Below, piece after piece: positions 10,858 to 22,429 of a DNA stretch of 64,000 nt. The stretch is taken from positions 1,747,610 through 1,811,609 of the forward strand of contig NZ_CP010029.1 of NCBI RefSeq assembly GCF_001656035.1, in the 5' to 3' direction. The notes beneath the pieces were generated by a model. It had not been told where the DNA came from and ran no database searches. It saw nothing but the letters and a program-made list of their open reading frames with translations. The DNA comes from Yersinia entomophaga (GTDB lineage: Bacteria; Pseudomonadota; Gammaproteobacteria; Enterobacterales; Enterobacteriaceae). Positions within the stretch are counted from its first letter, which is position 1; each line of letters starts with the position of its first letter. The position numbers were made by a program, and so were the translations under genes.

Positions 10858-10891
10858 CTGCGCAGCCTCTCTCGCTGCGCAGTTTTCTCTT
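10858..10891 (+). terminator. Terminator after waaC
   Basis: An 8-bp stem CTGCGCAG (10858-10865) pairs with CTGCGCAG (10875-10882; the word is its own complement) around a 9-base loop, followed by TTTTCTCTT. It lies 18 bases past the waaC stop and would end the hldD-waaF-waaC transcript. Confidence 0.75.
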
Positions 10892-10920
10892 AACTCTCAC
10901 TGATTACCCTTTATCAGACG

Positions 10921-10954
10921 AATATTTTGCCGCTCGCTTCGCTGCGGAAAATAT
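10921..10954. repeat. Imperfect inverted repeat in the waaC-waaA gap
   Basis: AATATTTTGCCGC at the left arm faces GCGGAAAATATT at the right arm, with one unpaired base and a short CGCTTCG-type loop. It is not followed by a T run, so it is not a standard terminator. It could be a small dispersed palindrome or a remnant; I cannot assign it to a known family. Confidence 0.5.
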
Positions 10955-11279
10955 TAATAATATGCTGTTAGTTTTTACCGTGATAATTAACTATTACATG
11001 CATGAGAAAATGATATTTAAGTAAGAATAAGTCATTTATCCGCAGCGATATTCCGGCGATTAACGAAAGTAATTAAAGGAAATCTCTAATAAAGGCGATC
11101 ATCTTCATAACGACCAATGGGTTAAGCAATGTCATGAAGCACTCAGATATTTTATCTCTCTGTAATACGGATATTTTCAGGTTAATAGATAAAAAATAAT
11201 CACCAATAAACTTCTCACTCTTATATGCTGTTTTTCGCCTTTTTACTGTAATCAGTCTTATTCTCGATAAGATAAAAAT

Positions 11280-11313
11280 ACCCGTTCAAACCAGGGAACG
11301 GGTTCGGTTTTTA
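11280..11313. terminator. Terminator-like hairpin upstream of waaA
   Basis: ACCCGTTC (11280-11287) pairs perfectly with GAACGGGT (11296-11303) around an 8-base loop, followed by TCGGTTTTTA. The left flank is A-rich, so it could act in both directions. No gene ends here on either strand, so it may stop readthrough into waaA or belong to an unseen short RNA. Confidence 0.5.
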
Positions 11314-11444
11314 TACTGATTAATATATGAGCGGGTAAAATAGATCGGCGCTAGCCACCATTGGACATTACATAACCGGAAGAGAGCCTTTCTTCAGCAG
11401 TTATGGTATTATTCTGAATAACTCATATAAATGAATTTGATAGA

Positions 11445-12721
11445 ATGTTGCTGCGTTTATATCAGGTACTCCTCTACCTAATCCAACCTTTGATTTGGCT
11501 GCGATTGTTGCTACGTAGCCGTAAAGCCCCTGCTTACCGTAAGCGCTGGGGAGAACGTTATGGTTTCTGTGCCGGTAAAGTGGTCTCTGGCGGCATTATG
11601 CTGCATTCCGTTTCTGTCGGTGAAACTCTCGCGGCTATTCCGTTGGTTAGAGCTTTACGCCACCGCTATCCCTCATTGCCGATTACGGTAACGACCATGA
11701 CGCCAACCGGTTCTGAGCGAGTGCAATCTGCCTTTGGCAAAGACGTTCATCACGTTTATCTCCCTTATGATCTTCCCGGTTCCGTAAATCGTTTTCTCGA
11801 TCAGGTTAATCCTAAGCTGGTTATCATCATGGAAACCGAGCTATGGCCAAACCTGATTAATGCGCTGCACCACCGTAAAATTCCATTAGTTATCGCCAAT
11901 GCGCGACTTTCTGCACGTTCAGCCGCAGGTTACAAAAAGATTGGCGGTTTTATTCGCAATATATTGCGACGTATCACGCTGATTGCCGCGCAGAATCAGG
12001 AAGATGGTGAGCGTTTTATCGAATTGGGTCTGAAACGATCTCAGTTGACCATTACTGGCAGCCTTAAGTTTGATATCTCGGTCACACCAGAACTGGCCGC
12101 ACGAGCAATAACCCTACGCCGCCAGTGGGCTGCCCATCGCCCTGTGTGGATTGCAACCAGCACCCACGACGGCGAAGAAGCCATTTTGCTGGAAGCTCAT
12201 CGTCAATTGTTATTACAGTATCCAACCCTATTATTGATTCTGGTGCCACGTCATCCAGAACGTTTCCCGAAAGCGATTGAACTGACCCAAAAGGCCGGAT
12301 TCAGCTACACCTTACGCAGCGGTGGCGAAGTGCCATCCAGCAGCACTCAGGTGGTGATCGGCGATACCATGGGTGAACTTATGCTTTTATATGGAATTGC
12401 CGATATGGCATTTGTCGGCGGTAGCCTGATAGAACGCGGTGGGCACAACCCACTCGAAGCCGCTGCCCACGCGATTCCAGTGATGATGGGGCCACATACT
12501 TTCAATTTCAAAGATATCTGTGCCAAGCTTGAGCAGGCCGAAGGGCTCATCACCGTCACCGATGCAGCCTCGCTGGTGAAGGAAATTAGCGTACTGCTCA
12601 CCGACGAAGATTGCCGCCTCTACTATGGCCGCCATGCGGTTGAGGTTCTGCATGAGAACCAAGGGGCATTGCAGCGATTATTGCATCTGTTGGAACCTTA
12701 TTTGCCGCCGCGGAGCCACTA

Positions 12722-12722
<1 letters not shown>
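11445..12722 (+). CDS. waaA: Kdo transferase (3-deoxy-D-manno-octulosonate transferase)
   Basis: A GT30 transferase that adds Kdo residues from CMP-Kdo to lipid IVA, the first step of LPS core assembly; membrane-associated, cytosolic face. It has 425 residues. A hydrophobic N-terminal anchor (about 1-22) is followed by [16 protein letters not shown] with the catalytic glutamate, [11 protein letters not shown], and the C-terminal [19 protein letters not shown]. Its TAA overlaps the ATG of waaE. The order waaA-waaE-coaD is that of Serratia, Klebsiella and Yersinia. Confidence 0.97.
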
Positions 12723-13977
<1,255 letters not shown>

Positions 13978-13990
13978 GTTTACCTCTGAT

Positions 13991-14800
13991 TTAATGCTGG
14001 CAGTGACGGCAGAAAAACGTGCTGCGCTGCCCATGTTTCGCACTTTCAATCAGATGACCACAGCGCCTGCACGGCTCACCGGCTCGACCATAAACCTGTA
14101 ATTCCTGCGCAAAGTACCCCGGTTTGCCATCCGACTGCAAAAAATCACGTAGCGTTGTGCCGCCCTGCTCGATAGCGCGCAGCAATACCATTTTGATAGT
14201 TGCAACTAATAATCCGACTTCTGCTTCAGTTAGCGAACCCGCTGGGCGATCGGGAGCAATACCGGCGACGAACAGCGATTCACTGGCATAGATATTCCCC
14301 ACACCCACCACAACTTTATTATCCATAATCCACTGTTTAACCAAGGTTCGCTTATTGCGAGACAGGTTAAACAGGTAGGAAGCGCTAAATTCATCGCTTA
14401 ACGGCTCAGGGCCGAGATGAGCCAGCACGTTGCTGGTTGCCAAATCCGAAGCCCATAGCCATGCACCAAAGCGGCGCGGGTCGGTATAGCGTAATATTTT
14501 GCCGTTACTGATCACCAAATCCACATGGTCATGTTTTTCTGCCTCGGTTTCCTCCGGCAAAATCCGCAAACTGCCTGACATACCCAAATGAATGATAATC
14601 CAGCCTTTTGGCAATTCCAGTAACAGATATTTGGCACGGCGTTGCACACTCAGTACCAGTTGATCGCTCAGAGCCAGTATTTCATCTGAAACCGGCCAGC
14701 GCAGACGGGAATTTCTGACGATGGCATATTGAATGCTGTGGCCGACCAGGTAGGGTTCAATCCCACGTCGACTGGTTTCAACTTCTGGTAATTCAGGCAT
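13991..14800 (-). CDS. mutM: Formamidopyrimidine-DNA glycosylase / AP lyase
   Basis: Base-excision repair enzyme that removes 8-oxoguanine and other oxidised purines. It has 269 residues. After the initiator methionine is removed, Pro2 is the nucleophile and Glu3 the general acid (PELPEVE). The H2TH region contains GVGNIYASE, and the C-terminus has a four-cysteine zinc finger CRRC...CRHC. It converges on coaD with a gap of 13 bp. It is downstream of rpmB-rpmG in the order known from E. coli, separated by a terminator that may allow partial readthrough. Confidence 0.97.
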   Translation of the reverse strand: MPELPEVETSRRGIEPYLVGHSIQYAIVRNSRLRWPVSDEILALSDQLVLSVQRRAKYLLLELPKGWIIIHLGMSGSLRILPEETEAEKHDHVDLVISNGKILRYTDPRRFGAWLWASDLATSNVLAHLGPEPLSDEFSASYLFNLSRNKRTLVKQWIMDNKVVVGVGNIYASESLFVAGIAPDRPAGSLTEAEVGLLVATIKMVLLRAIEQGGTTLRDFLQSDGKPGYFAQELQVYGRAGEPCRRCGHLIESAKHGQRSTFFCRHCQH

Positions 14801-14837
14801 TTAACCTCCGATTCAACGTGTTTACCGACCTTTATAT

Positions 14838-14871
14838 AACAAAAAACCCGGCCGAAGCCGGGTTTTTTATT
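14838..14871 (-). terminator. Terminator / attenuator between rpmG and mutM
   Basis: A perfect 12-bp stem (14841-14852 and 14857-14868) with a GC core CCCGGC/GCCGGG, four-base loop CGAA and A/T runs on both sides. It lies between rpmG and mutM, both leftward, so it should end the rpmB-rpmG transcript and let some polymerase pass to mutM. Confidence 0.85.
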
Positions 14872-14883
14872 AATCCACTAAAA

Positions 14884-15054
<171 letters not shown>

Positions 15055-15062
15055 TCAGTTCC

Positions 15063-15320
<258 letters not shown>

Positions 15321-15365
15321 TCAGCTCGAGCTTCGTATAGGGTATGGCCGCCTCGTCAGGCTTTA

Positions 15366-15454
15366 GAGCCCATCTCAGCAAATTCACTGAGAAGACTCAA
15401 TGTCATCAGGTCAGAAACCCCTGTCACCAGGTATAAACCTGCTGAGATAGGCTC
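15366..15454 (-). repeat. Long inverted repeat in the rpmB leader
   Basis: GAGCCCATCTCAGCA (15366-15380) and TGCTGAGATAGGCTC (15440-15454) pair over 14 of 15 positions and enclose 59 bases that contain a smaller hairpin (CAGGTATAAACCTG). It lies in the transcribed leader of rpmB if the promoter at 15489-15517 is used. No T run follows, so it is not a terminator. Its purpose is unknown; a regulatory fold or a small palindromic repeat are both possible. Confidence 0.65.
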
Positions 15455-15488
15455 TTCACGCCAAACCCAAGATTCTCAAAGGTGGCGT

Positions 15489-15517
15489 AGTATACGCTCT
15501 GAAGCGTAAGTGCTCAA
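15489..15517 (-). promoter_or_regulatory. Sigma-70 promoter of rpmB-rpmG
   Basis: On the minus strand TTGAGC (15517-15512) is followed after exactly 17 bases by TATACT (15494-15489), close to consensus. Transcription would begin near 15482, about 180 bases before the rpmB start codon. radC, upstream on the same strand, ends at 15561, so this is the natural place for the ribosomal protein promoter. Confidence 0.75.
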
Positions 15518-15560
15518 GTCCCGAACAGCTAAAGATCCCGAAAGGATCGAGAAAATATCT

Positions 15561-16229
15561 CTAAATCCAGCCTCGTTCAGCAAAAGAGACACATTCGCCA
15601 CGGCCAACCACTAAATGGTCGAGCACCCTAATATCTAATAATGAGCAGGCTTTTACCACCTGCGCAGTGATTAAACGGTCGGCTTGGCTCGGTTCAGCCT
15701 TCCCCGACGGGTGATTATGCGCCAGAATCAACGCAACAGCATTAACCTTTAGCGCTTCACGCACAATTTCCCGTGGATGGACCTCTACGCTGGTGATGGT
15801 ACCAGTAAACATCTCCTCATGGCGAATAACACGATGCTGGTTATCCAAAAACATCACTAAAAATATTTCCCGCTCACGTTCTGACAGCAAATTTTGCAGG
15901 TATTTTTGCGTCATTCGCGGATTTAACATCGCATTCTCTTTAGTCATATGGTCAGAAAAACATCTGGTGGCCAATTCGGAAATGGCATGAATCTGACTAT
16001 ATTTAGATTTTCCCATGCCTTTTTGTGCACAAAGCGTCGGATAATCCGCCGACATCAAACGATATAGAGAGCCAAATTCGGCAATTAGGTGCTCCGCCAT
16101 CGCCATCACATGCAGACCCGGAATGCCCGTTCGTAAAAATATGGCCAGCAATTCAGCATCACTTAACGCCTCAGCGCCATACTTCAGTAATTTTTCTCTG
16201 GGTCCATCCCCTTTCAGCCATAGTTCCAT
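15561..16229 (-). CDS. radC: RadC family JAB/MPN-domain protein
   Basis: A 222-residue protein with N-terminal helix-hairpin-helix region (about 1-80) and a C-terminal JAB1/MPN metalloprotease-like domain. The domain has the metal motif [14 protein letters not shown]. Once linked to DNA repair, its role is uncertain; the name is kept for the family. It is a stand-alone chromosomal copy, full length, next to divergent coaBC as in E. coli, not the mobile-element version. Confidence 0.93.
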   Translation of the reverse strand: MELWLKGDGPREKLLKYGAEALSDAELLAIFLRTGIPGLHVMAMAEHLIAEFGSLYRLMSADYPTLCAQKGMGKSKYSQIHAISELATRCFSDHMTKENAMLNPRMTQKYLQNLLSEREREIFLVMFLDNQHRVIRHEEMFTGTITSVEVHPREIVREALKVNAVALILAHNHPSGKAEPSQADRLITAQVVKACSLLDIRVLDHLVVGRGECVSFAERGWI

Positions 16230-16420
16230 CCTAGAACTCCCCTATTCTCAATGCCGGAGTATCATGCCATGGCCGGATTATCCTCACGACAAGCATCAAT
16301 AAATCCTGCGTGACGCCACGCAAATTTCAGATTGATCGCTAACCTACGTTGCCCCCTATAGCAAAACTGCCGATGGGTTATGCTAAAATATCGCCTCTTT
16401 CGGCTTTCATTCGGACAATC

Positions 16421-17638
16421 ATGATGACGGGACTTTCCGGCAAACATATTGTGCTCGGTATCAGTGGTGGCATAGCCGCCTACAAATGTCCCGAGCTAGT
16501 ACGCCGCTTACGCGATAAAGGCGCAGACGTGCGGGTAGTGATGACAACGGCTGCCAAAGCCTTTATCACTCCGCTAACCTTGCAGGCCGTTTCGGGATAT
16601 CCCGTCTCTGATGATTTGCTCGATCCTGCCGCAGAAGCCGCTATGGGCCATATCGAGCTGGGGAAATGGGCCGATCTGGTCATCATCGCTCCGGCCACCG
16701 CCGATTTACTGGCTAGAGTGGCTGCAGGCATGGCCAACGACCTGCTGACAACGCTTTGTCTGGCAACCGCAGCCCCAGTTGCCGCCGTTCCCGCAATGAA
16801 TCAGCAGATGTACCGCGCGAGCGCTACACAGGCCAACCTGCAAACGCTGGGAAGCCGTGGCGTTTTGCTTTGGGGACCGGACAGCGGTAGTCAGGCCTGT
16901 GGCGATATCGGCCCTGGCCGCATGCTTGACCCATTGGAAATCGTGGCATTGGCGGAAAATCATTTTTCTGTAAAACAAGATCTGCAACATCTTCATGTCA
17001 TGGTGACCGCCGGTCCTACTCGTGAAGCGCTGGATCCGGTACGTTTTATCAGTAACCACAGTTCAGGGAAAATGGGGTTCGCCATCGCTCAGGCGGCAGC
17101 GCAGCGCGGCGCTCACGTCACTTTAGTCGCTGGGCCGGTCAATCTGCCAACGCCTGCCGGAGTCACGCGCATTGATGTGATTAGCGCTCTTGAAATGCAA
17201 AGCGCCGTTCAGCAAGCCGCCCCTCATCAGAATATTTTTATTTCCTGTGCGGCCGTAGCGGATTACCGGGCGGAACAGGTTGCTGATGAAAAAATAAAAA
17301 AACAGGGTGATGAAATCACGCTGAAAATGGTGAAGAATCCAGATATTGTTGCTGGCGTCGCCGCAATGACGAAAAAACGTCCATTTGTCGTCGGGTTTGC
17401 TGCCGAAACCCAGAATGTGGAAGAATATGCGCGACAAAAACTGGTGCGGAAGAATCTGGACCTGATTTGCGCCAATGATGTTTCGCTCGCAGAGCATGGT
17501 TTTAATAGTGATACCAATGCATTGCACCTTTTTTGGCCGAACGGAGAGAAACGCTTGCCCCACAGCGATAAATCCCTGCTTGGTCAGCGTTTAATAGACG
17601 AGATTGTCAGCCGTTATGATGAAAAAAATCGACGTTAA
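16421..17638 (+). CDS. coaBC: Bifunctional phosphopantothenoylcysteine decarboxylase/phosphopantothenate-cysteine ligase
   Basis: Two steps of CoA synthesis: CoaB joins cysteine to 4'-phosphopantothenate using CTP and CoaC decarboxylates the product using FMN. The N-terminal CoaC half has [12 protein letters not shown], the active histidine in [10 protein letters not shown] and the flap AMNQQMY. The C-terminal CoaB half has [21 protein letters not shown] and the lysine loop [19 protein letters not shown]. The start is one of two adjacent ATGs at 16421/16424, based on alignment with the E. coli protein; an upstream frame to 16349 has no support. Its end overlaps dut by 23 bases. Confidence 0.95.
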   Translation: MMTGLSGKHIVLGISGGIAAYKCPELVRRLRDKGADVRVVMTTAAKAFITPLTLQAVSGYPVSDDLLDPAAEAAMGHIELGKWADLVIIAPATADLLARVAAGMANDLLTTLCLATAAPVAAVPAMNQQMYRASATQANLQTLGSRGVLLWGPDSGSQACGDIGPGRMLDPLEIVALAENHFSVKQDLQHLHVMVTAGPTREALDPVRFISNHSSGKMGFAIAQAAAQRGAHVTLVAGPVNLPTPAGVTRIDVISALEMQSAVQQAAPHQNIFISCAAVADYRAEQVADEKIKKQGDEITLKMVKNPDIVAGVAAMTKKRPFVVGFAAETQNVEEYARQKLVRKNLDLICANDVSLAEHGFNSDTNALHLFWPNGEKRLPHSDKSLLGQRLIDEIVSRYDEKNRR

Positions 17639-18074
17639 AATTCTGAATCCACGTATTGGCACCGAATTTCCATTGCCGACCTACGCCACACCTGGCTCAG
17701 CTGGCTTGGATCTACGTGCCTGCCTGGATAGCGCAGTAGACCTGGCTCCGGGGCAAACGACTCTGCTGCCAACCGGTCTGGCTATCCACATTGGCGATAC
17801 TGGTCTGGCGGCGGTAATTCTGCCGCGCTCAGGTTTAGGCCATAAGCACGGCGTGGTGTTAGGTAATCTGGTCGGCTTGATCGACTCCGATTATCAGGGG
17901 CAACTGATGGTTTCCGTGTGGAACCGTGGCCAGCAGTCTTTCACTATCGAACCGGGCGAACGTATTGCCCAGATGGTGTTTGTGCCTGTAGTACAAGCCG
18001 AGTTCAATCTGGTCGAAGATTTTGACCTCAGCGAACGCGGCACCGGTGGTTTTGGTCATTCTGGACGCCAATAA
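17616..18074 (+). CDS. dut: dUTP diphosphatase
   Basis: A trimeric dUTPase that hydrolyses dUTP to dUMP and keeps uracil out of DNA. It has 152 residues from the ATG at 17616 ([12 protein letters not shown]). It has the five family motifs: [38 protein letters not shown] and the flexible C-terminal [10 protein letters not shown]. The start lies within the end of coaBC, so the genes are translationally coupled as in E. coli, and slmA follows. Confidence 0.97.
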   Translation: MMKKIDVKILNPRIGTEFPLPTYATPGSAGLDLRACLDSAVDLAPGQTTLLPTGLAIHIGDTGLAAVILPRSGLGHKHGVVLGNLVGLIDSDYQGQLMVSVWNRGQQSFTIEPGERIAQMVFVPVVQAEFNLVEDFDLSERGTGGFGHSGRQ

Positions 18075-18196
18075 CCTACCCTAAACCTCGATACCGTAAA
18101 AAAGCTATCACATAAGCCGCCTGGGCATTGTATCCAGCGCGGCCGGTGTTCAGGTTTTTGTTAATTAAGTCATTTTTAGCAAGGGTCTAATCGGAC

Positions 18197-18793
18197 ATGG
18201 CAGAGAAAGAAAATACGAAAAGGAATCGGCGCGAGGAAATATTGCAAGCTTTGGCGCAAATGCTGGAATCCAGCGATGGCAGCCAGCGGATCACCACCGC
18301 GAAGCTTGCCGCCAACGTTGGTGTTTCTGAGGCTGCGCTATATCGGCATTTCCCCAGCAAAACCAAGATGTTCGATAGCCTGATCGAGTTTATTGAAGAT
18401 AGTCTTATGTCCCGCATTAATTTAATTCTGCAAGACGAAAAAGAAACTTTTAATCGTCTCAGGCTTATTCTATTGCTGGTTCTTGGGTTTGCCGAACGCA
18501 ATCCAGGGCTAACCCGAATTATGACCGGACATGCTTTGATGTTTGAGCAGGATCGTTTACAGGGCCGGATTAATCAGCTATTTGAACGTATTGAAGCTCA
18601 GCTACGTCAGGTATTACGAGAAAGAAAGCTACGGGAAGGTCAGGGCTTTGCACATGATGAAACCCTGCTGGCGACGCAATTGCTGGCTTTTTGTGAAGGG
18701 ATGCTGTCTCGCTTTGTTCGCTCCGAATTCCGCTATTTGCCAACGCAAGAGTTCGATGCCCGCTGGCCGCTAGTGATGGCGCAATTACAATAG
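18197..18793 (+). CDS. slmA: Nucleoid occlusion factor SlmA
   Basis: A TetR-fold DNA-binding protein that, bound to its chromosomal sites, disrupts FtsZ rings over the nucleoid. It has 198 residues. The helix-turn-helix is at about 28-55 ([20 protein letters not shown]), followed by [14 protein letters not shown]. The sequence is almost unchanged from other enterobacterial SlmA proteins. It lies 120 bp after dut and converges on pyrE across a hairpin terminator. Confidence 0.97.
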   Translation: MAEKENTKRNRREEILQALAQMLESSDGSQRITTAKLAANVGVSEAALYRHFPSKTKMFDSLIEFIEDSLMSRINLILQDEKETFNRLRLILLLVLGFAERNPGLTRIMTGHALMFEQDRLQGRINQLFERIEAQLRQVLRERKLREGQGFAHDETLLATQLLAFCEGMLSRFVRSEFRYLPTQEFDARWPLVMAQLQ

Positions 18794-18827
18794 GTGACGG
18801 CCAATAGTCAGTCACCGCAAAAAGTAA

Positions 18828-18850
18828 AAAGGGCCAATTGGCCCTTTCGT
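18828..18850. terminator. Bidirectional terminator between slmA and pyrE
   Basis: AAAGGGCC (18828-18835) pairs with GGCCCTTT (18840-18847) around AATT. A and T runs flank both sides, and it serves the convergent slmA and pyrE transcripts. Confidence 0.85.
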
Positions 18851-18878
18851 CTTTGCACTTTGTTTTCAGCAAAATGGC

Positions 18879-19520
18879 TTAAACGCCGTAATTCTCGCGA
18901 TAAACACGAACCGCGGCCAGATGATCGGCCATTTCCGGTTTTTCTTCCAGATAGGTAATCAAATCATTCAAAGTCACGATAGAAATGACTTTGCAGTGAT
19001 AATCCCGTTCCACTTCCTGAATAGCTGAAATTTCACCGCGGCCACGTTCCTGACGGTCTAACGAAATCATCACGCCCGCCAGAGAAGCGCCCTGCGCGCC
19101 GATAATCTCCATGGACTCACGAATAGCGGTACCCGCGGTAATCACATCATCAACCAGCATCACACGCCCTTGTAACGGGCTTCCCACCAGGCTGCCACCT
19201 TCACCGTGATCTTTCGCTTCCTTACGATTAAAGCAGTAAGGAACATCGCGCTGATGGTGTTCTGCCAATGCTACCGCCGTTGTGGTAGCAATAGGAATCC
19301 CCTTGTACGCAGGGCCAAACAGCAGATCAAACTCTACGCCACAATCCATCAGGGCTGCCGCATAAAAACGCCCCAATAACGCCAGATCCAGCCCGGTGTT
19401 AAACAGTCCTGCATTAAAGAAGTAAGGACTGATCCGCCCTGACTTCAGGGTAAACTCGCCGAACTTCAAAACCTGTTTGTTAAGCGCAAACTCAATAAAA
19501 TCGCGCTGATAGGCTTTCAT
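18879..19520 (-). CDS. pyrE: Orotate phosphoribosyltransferase
   Basis: Converts orotate and PRPP to orotidine 5'-phosphate in pyrimidine synthesis. It has 213 residues. The PRPP-binding loop is [17 protein letters not shown] and the catalytic flexible loop contains [12 protein letters not shown]. It is downstream of rph on the same strand with a 119-bp spacer holding an attenuator hairpin, so expression should respond to UTP through coupled transcription and translation of rph. Confidence 0.97.
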   Translation of the reverse strand: MKAYQRDFIEFALNKQVLKFGEFTLKSGRISPYFFNAGLFNTGLDLALLGRFYAAALMDCGVEFDLLFGPAYKGIPIATTTAVALAEHHQRDVPYCFNRKEAKDHGEGGSLVGSPLQGRVMLVDDVITAGTAIRESMEIIGAQGASLAGVMISLDRQERGRGEISAIQEVERDYHCKVISIVTLNDLITYLEEKPEMADHLAAVRVYRENYGV

Positions 19521-19602
19521 TGGTGTATCTCCTTTCCAGATTAGTGACTGCTGTGGTCAGTTACCGCATCTATCCTCGATAAAATGCTCTCAGGCAACCG
19601 GG

Positions 19603-19634
19603 TATAAAAAAGGCGACTATCAGGTCGCCTTTAT
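19603..19634 (-). promoter_or_regulatory. pyrE attenuator hairpin
   Basis: On the minus strand AAAGGCGAC and GTCGCCTTT form a perfect 9-bp stem (19632-19624 and 19617-19609) with a six-base loop, followed by TTTTTATA. It begins about 10 bases after the rph stop, the same position as the UTP-sensing attenuator of E. coli pyrE, where ribosomes finishing rph prevent the hairpin forming. Confidence 0.85.
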
Positions 19635-19639
19635 AAAAA

Positions 19640-20356
19640 TTATTGTTCCAACGCCGCTTTCTGCGCCTGGAAGATGGTTTCTATTCCTCCCCGCGCCAAA
19701 GCCAGCAACGCCAGCAACTCTTCATGGCTGAACGGTTCGCCTTCTGCGGTGCCTTGCACCTCAATCATTCGACCATCTTCCATCATCACCACGTTCATAT
19801 CGGTTTCTGCTGCAGAATCTTCCACATATTCCAAATCGCACAGGGCCTCACCTTTTACGATACCGACAGAGACAGCGGCGACCAGCCCTTTCATCGGGTT
19901 AGCTTTCAGTTTACCTTTGGCAACCAATGCATTAAGCGCATCGGCCAGTGCCACACAGGCACCGGAGATAGACGCAGTACGAGTGCCACCGTCAGCCTGA
20001 ATCACGTCGCAGTCTAAAGTGATGGTGAATTCACCCAGTTTTTTCAGATCTACCGCCGCACGCAGTGAGCGGGCGATCAGACGCTGGATTTCCAATGTAC
20101 GGCCACCCTGCTTGCCTTTAGCGGCTTCGCGCGGGTTACGGCTATGCGTTGCACGCGGCAACATACCGTATTCAGCGGTGATCCACCCTTGTCCCTGCCC
20201 TTTAAGAAAACGCGGTACGCCTTCTTCAACGGTCGCGGTGCACAATACTTTGGTATCGCCAAACTCAACCAACACGGAACCTTCAGCGTGTTTCGTATAA
20301 TTACGGGTCAGGGTTAATGGACGTACTTGTTCTAGTGCTCGGCCTGCTGGGCGCAT
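19640..20356 (-). CDS. rph: Ribonuclease PH
   Basis: A phosphorolytic 3'-5' exoribonuclease that trims tRNA 3' ends and acts in rRNA decay. It has 238 residues, starting [14 protein letters not shown], with the phosphate-binding region [16 protein letters not shown] and the C-terminal PH fold complete. Unlike the frameshifted rph of E. coli K-12, this copy is intact, so the attenuator between it and pyrE should work normally. yicC is divergent, 126 bp upstream. Confidence 0.96.
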   Translation of the reverse strand: MRPAGRALEQVRPLTLTRNYTKHAEGSVLVEFGDTKVLCTATVEEGVPRFLKGQGQGWITAEYGMLPRATHSRNPREAAKGKQGGRTLEIQRLIARSLRAAVDLKKLGEFTITLDCDVIQADGGTRTASISGACVALADALNALVAKGKLKANPMKGLVAAVSVGIVKGEALCDLEYVEDSAAETDMNVVMMEDGRMIEVQGTAEGEPFSHEELLALLALARGGIETIFQAQKAALEQ

Positions 20357-20482
20357 GGGAATTCTCCGGCGTTAAATCGATATTGGTCGCGCATTATACG
20401 GCCTTAGTGATGTAATGCCTATCCTGCCTGAGGCTGCGAGGCTATAATCCCTGCATCTTTTCTTTGAAACGGGTACGCAACG

Positions 20483-21346
20483 ATGATCCGCAGCATGACC
20501 GCCTACGCCCGGCGTGATATTAAGGGTGAATGGGGCAGCGCAGCCTGGGAGCTGCGTTCCGTTAACCAACGTTATCTAGAAACCTACATTCGCCTGCCAG
20601 AACAGTTCCGCAGTCTGGAACCGGTCATTCGCGAGCGTATTCGCTCCCGTCTGACTCGAGGCAAAATTGAATGCCATCTGCGCTTCGAGATGGATCCTAC
20701 AGCACAAAGTTCACTGATCCTGAACGAAAAACTGGCTAAACAGCTGGTTGAAGCGGCGAACTGGGTCAAAATGCAAAGCGACGAAGGCGAAGTCAATCCG
20801 CTGGATGTGCTGCGCTGGCCGGGAGTGATGTCTGCTGAAGAACAGGATTTGGATGCTATTAGCACCGAACTGATGCAAGCGCTGGATATTGCTCTCGATG
20901 ACTTTATTGTTGCCCGCGAATCTGAAGGTGCAGCGCTGAAAGCCATGATTGAGCAGCGCCTGGATGGCGTAAGCGCAGAAGTGGTTAAAGTCCGAGCTCA
21001 TATGCCAAACATCTTGCAGTGGCAGCGTGAGCGTCTGCTAAGCAAATTGGAAGAAGCACAGGTTCAACTGGAAAACACCCGTCTGGAGCAAGAGTTGGTG
21101 CTGATGGCGCAGCGTGTCGATGTCGCTGAAGAGCTGGATCGCCTGGAAGCTCACGTGAGAGAAACGCATAATATTCTAAAGAAGAAAGAGGCCGTTGGTC
21201 GCCGTCTTGATTTTATGATGCAAGAATTCAACCGTGAATCGAACACGCTAGCGTCAAAATCTATTAATGCGGAAGTCACCAATTCAGCAATTGAACTGAA
21301 AGTACTTATAGAGCAAATGCGCGAGCAGATTCAGAATATCGAGTAA
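20483..21346 (+). CDS. yicC: YicC family endoribonuclease
   Basis: A 287-residue protein with the YicC-like N-terminal domain (MIRSMTAYARRDI, ELRSVNQRYLE) and the C-terminal DUF1732 domain ending in SNTLASKSINAEV and IEQMREQIQN. E. coli YicC has been described as an oligomeric endoribonuclease acting on small RNAs. It is divergent from rph. It is followed by a perfect 18-bp inverted repeat and then the accessory region; in E. coli dinD or yicG follows. Confidence 0.93.
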   Translation: MIRSMTAYARRDIKGEWGSAAWELRSVNQRYLETYIRLPEQFRSLEPVIRERIRSRLTRGKIECHLRFEMDPTAQSSLILNEKLAKQLVEAANWVKMQSDEGEVNPLDVLRWPGVMSAEEQDLDAISTELMQALDIALDDFIVARESEGAALKAMIEQRLDGVSAEVVKVRAHMPNILQWQRERLLSKLEEAQVQLENTRLEQELVLMAQRVDVAEELDRLEAHVRETHNILKKKEAVGRRLDFMMQEFNRESNTLASKSINAEVTNSAIELKVLIEQMREQIQNIE

Positions 21347-21383
21347 CTTCTCACCGCATGGCAAGATAATAGAAAGCCTCTAA

Positions 21384-21437
21384 AGCCCGTAATCTGGACT
21401 GACCCTATAAAAAGTTGGACAGTCCAGATTACGGGCT
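21384..21437. repeat. Perfect 18-bp inverted repeat downstream of yicC
   Basis: AGCCCGTAATCTGGACTG (21384-21401) is the exact complement of 21420-21437, separated by an 18-base loop. No T run follows, but the stem could stop transcripts from yicC and from the opposing TDT gene. The loop reads ACCCTATAAAAAGTTGGA; with its flanks it resembles the ends of IS3-type elements (TGRACTGMCCC...GTTGGACA), so it may be a fused pair of element ends. That reading is from memory only. Confidence 0.7.
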
Positions 21438-21457
21438 CATTAATATCCAGATTGACT

Positions 21458-22429
21458 TTATTCACCGATAAAACGTAAGTTCCAATTAAATACGCTGTAG
21501 TTAAACATGTAGCGTATGGCGACATACGTAATAATCAGGGTAGCGACGACAGCCTCAAAGGTAGCCAGATAATAAAGTTGGTAGCTGTAATCTTGTACTA
21601 ATTCATACTTGCTCACCAAATCCGCTAATTTATATAACGCTGTCGCACCAATTGCCATTGGGAAGGTAAACGCAGCATAACCCGGGCTAAACGGCAATTT
21701 TAGTAAACGGAAGAATGACATGTAAATTACGCAAGTCATTAATATCGCAATACCGAACAGTAATGCACATACCAGTAAAGAAGGATTTGGCACTACGGTT
21801 AAATAACCTGCCAAACTAAGGCTCGCAGGAGCAGCCATAATCGCAATGGTTGGCTTCGCTGCATCCGGAACTTCGCGGCAGAACATAAAACGATAGATCA
21901 TCAGCGGCAGCATACATGCGTAACTCAACATACCGATGACTAACAATAAATACGCAACACCCATAAAGGCCTGATTAGGCACCGCAACGTCAGCCACAAT
22001 AATCCCAACGGGCGGAACAAACCAACTCGGCACCATATGATGCATTTCTATTTCTTGGATCCGATGATAAATAAATACCGCAAGAAAAATCAGGTGCACT
22101 ACTACCGCCAGTGACCACAAGATCTCACCCGCCAACATACTCAAATTGCCCAAGGCTTTGGAAACCACCATACACCCCATGGTAAAGGTAGGAACCACGC
22201 TACCCACCACAGGATGTTTTAAATCTGATAATAAAACTCTGAAGTGAAAAATAAATTTACTGGCTACGGCAAGTAGCAGCACCGATGCGATTATCGCCCC
22301 GATATTTTGACCTAAACCGTTTAAGGGTAATGCATTTTCCAGGCACCAACCTATACTTGAAATACCCAGTGCCAGACCGGCGATAGGCGTCGGTAATCCT
22401 CTGATTTTACTATGTATAATTTCTAACAT
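21458..22429 (-). CDS. TDT-family (TehA/SLAC1-like) membrane transporter
   Basis: A very hydrophobic protein of 323 residues with about ten membrane helices and the LPTPIAGLALGISSIGW start typical of the TehA/SLAC1/Mae1 fold. Members are trimeric anion channels or C4-dicarboxylate, sulfite or tellurite-resistance transporters. The substrate cannot be told from sequence. No tehB methyltransferase is adjacent. A LysR regulator is transcribed divergently 109 bp away and probably controls it. Neither is at this place in E. coli, so both belong to the accessory segment. Confidence 0.85.
   Translation of the reverse strand: MLEIIHSKIRGLPTPIAGLALGISSIGWCLENALPLNGLGQNIGAIIASVLLLAVASKFIFHFRVLLSDLKHPVVGSVVPTFTMGCMVVSKALGNLSMLAGEILWSLAVVVHLIFLAVFIYHRIQEIEMHHMVPSWFVPPVGIIVADVAVPNQAFMGVAYLLLVIGMLSYACMLPLMIYRFMFCREVPDAAKPTIAIMAAPASLSLAGYLTVVPNPSLLVCALLFGIAILMTCVIYMSFFRLLKLPFSPGYAAFTFPMAIGATALYKLADLVSKYELVQDYSYQLYYLATFEAVVATLIITYVAIRYMFNYSVFNWNLRFIGE

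Larger units (their letters stand above)
10840..11444. other. Gene-free gap between waaC and waaA
   Basis: About 600 AT-rich bases with no credible gene. In E. coli this interval holds the outer-core genes and the O-antigen ligase gene; none is present here. It contains a terminator after waaC, a long imperfect hairpin at 10921-10954 and a second terminator-like hairpin at 11280-11313. The waaA promoter should lie in the last 130 bases. A 21-codon frame at 11134 has no ribosome site and is not called. Confidence 0.6.
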
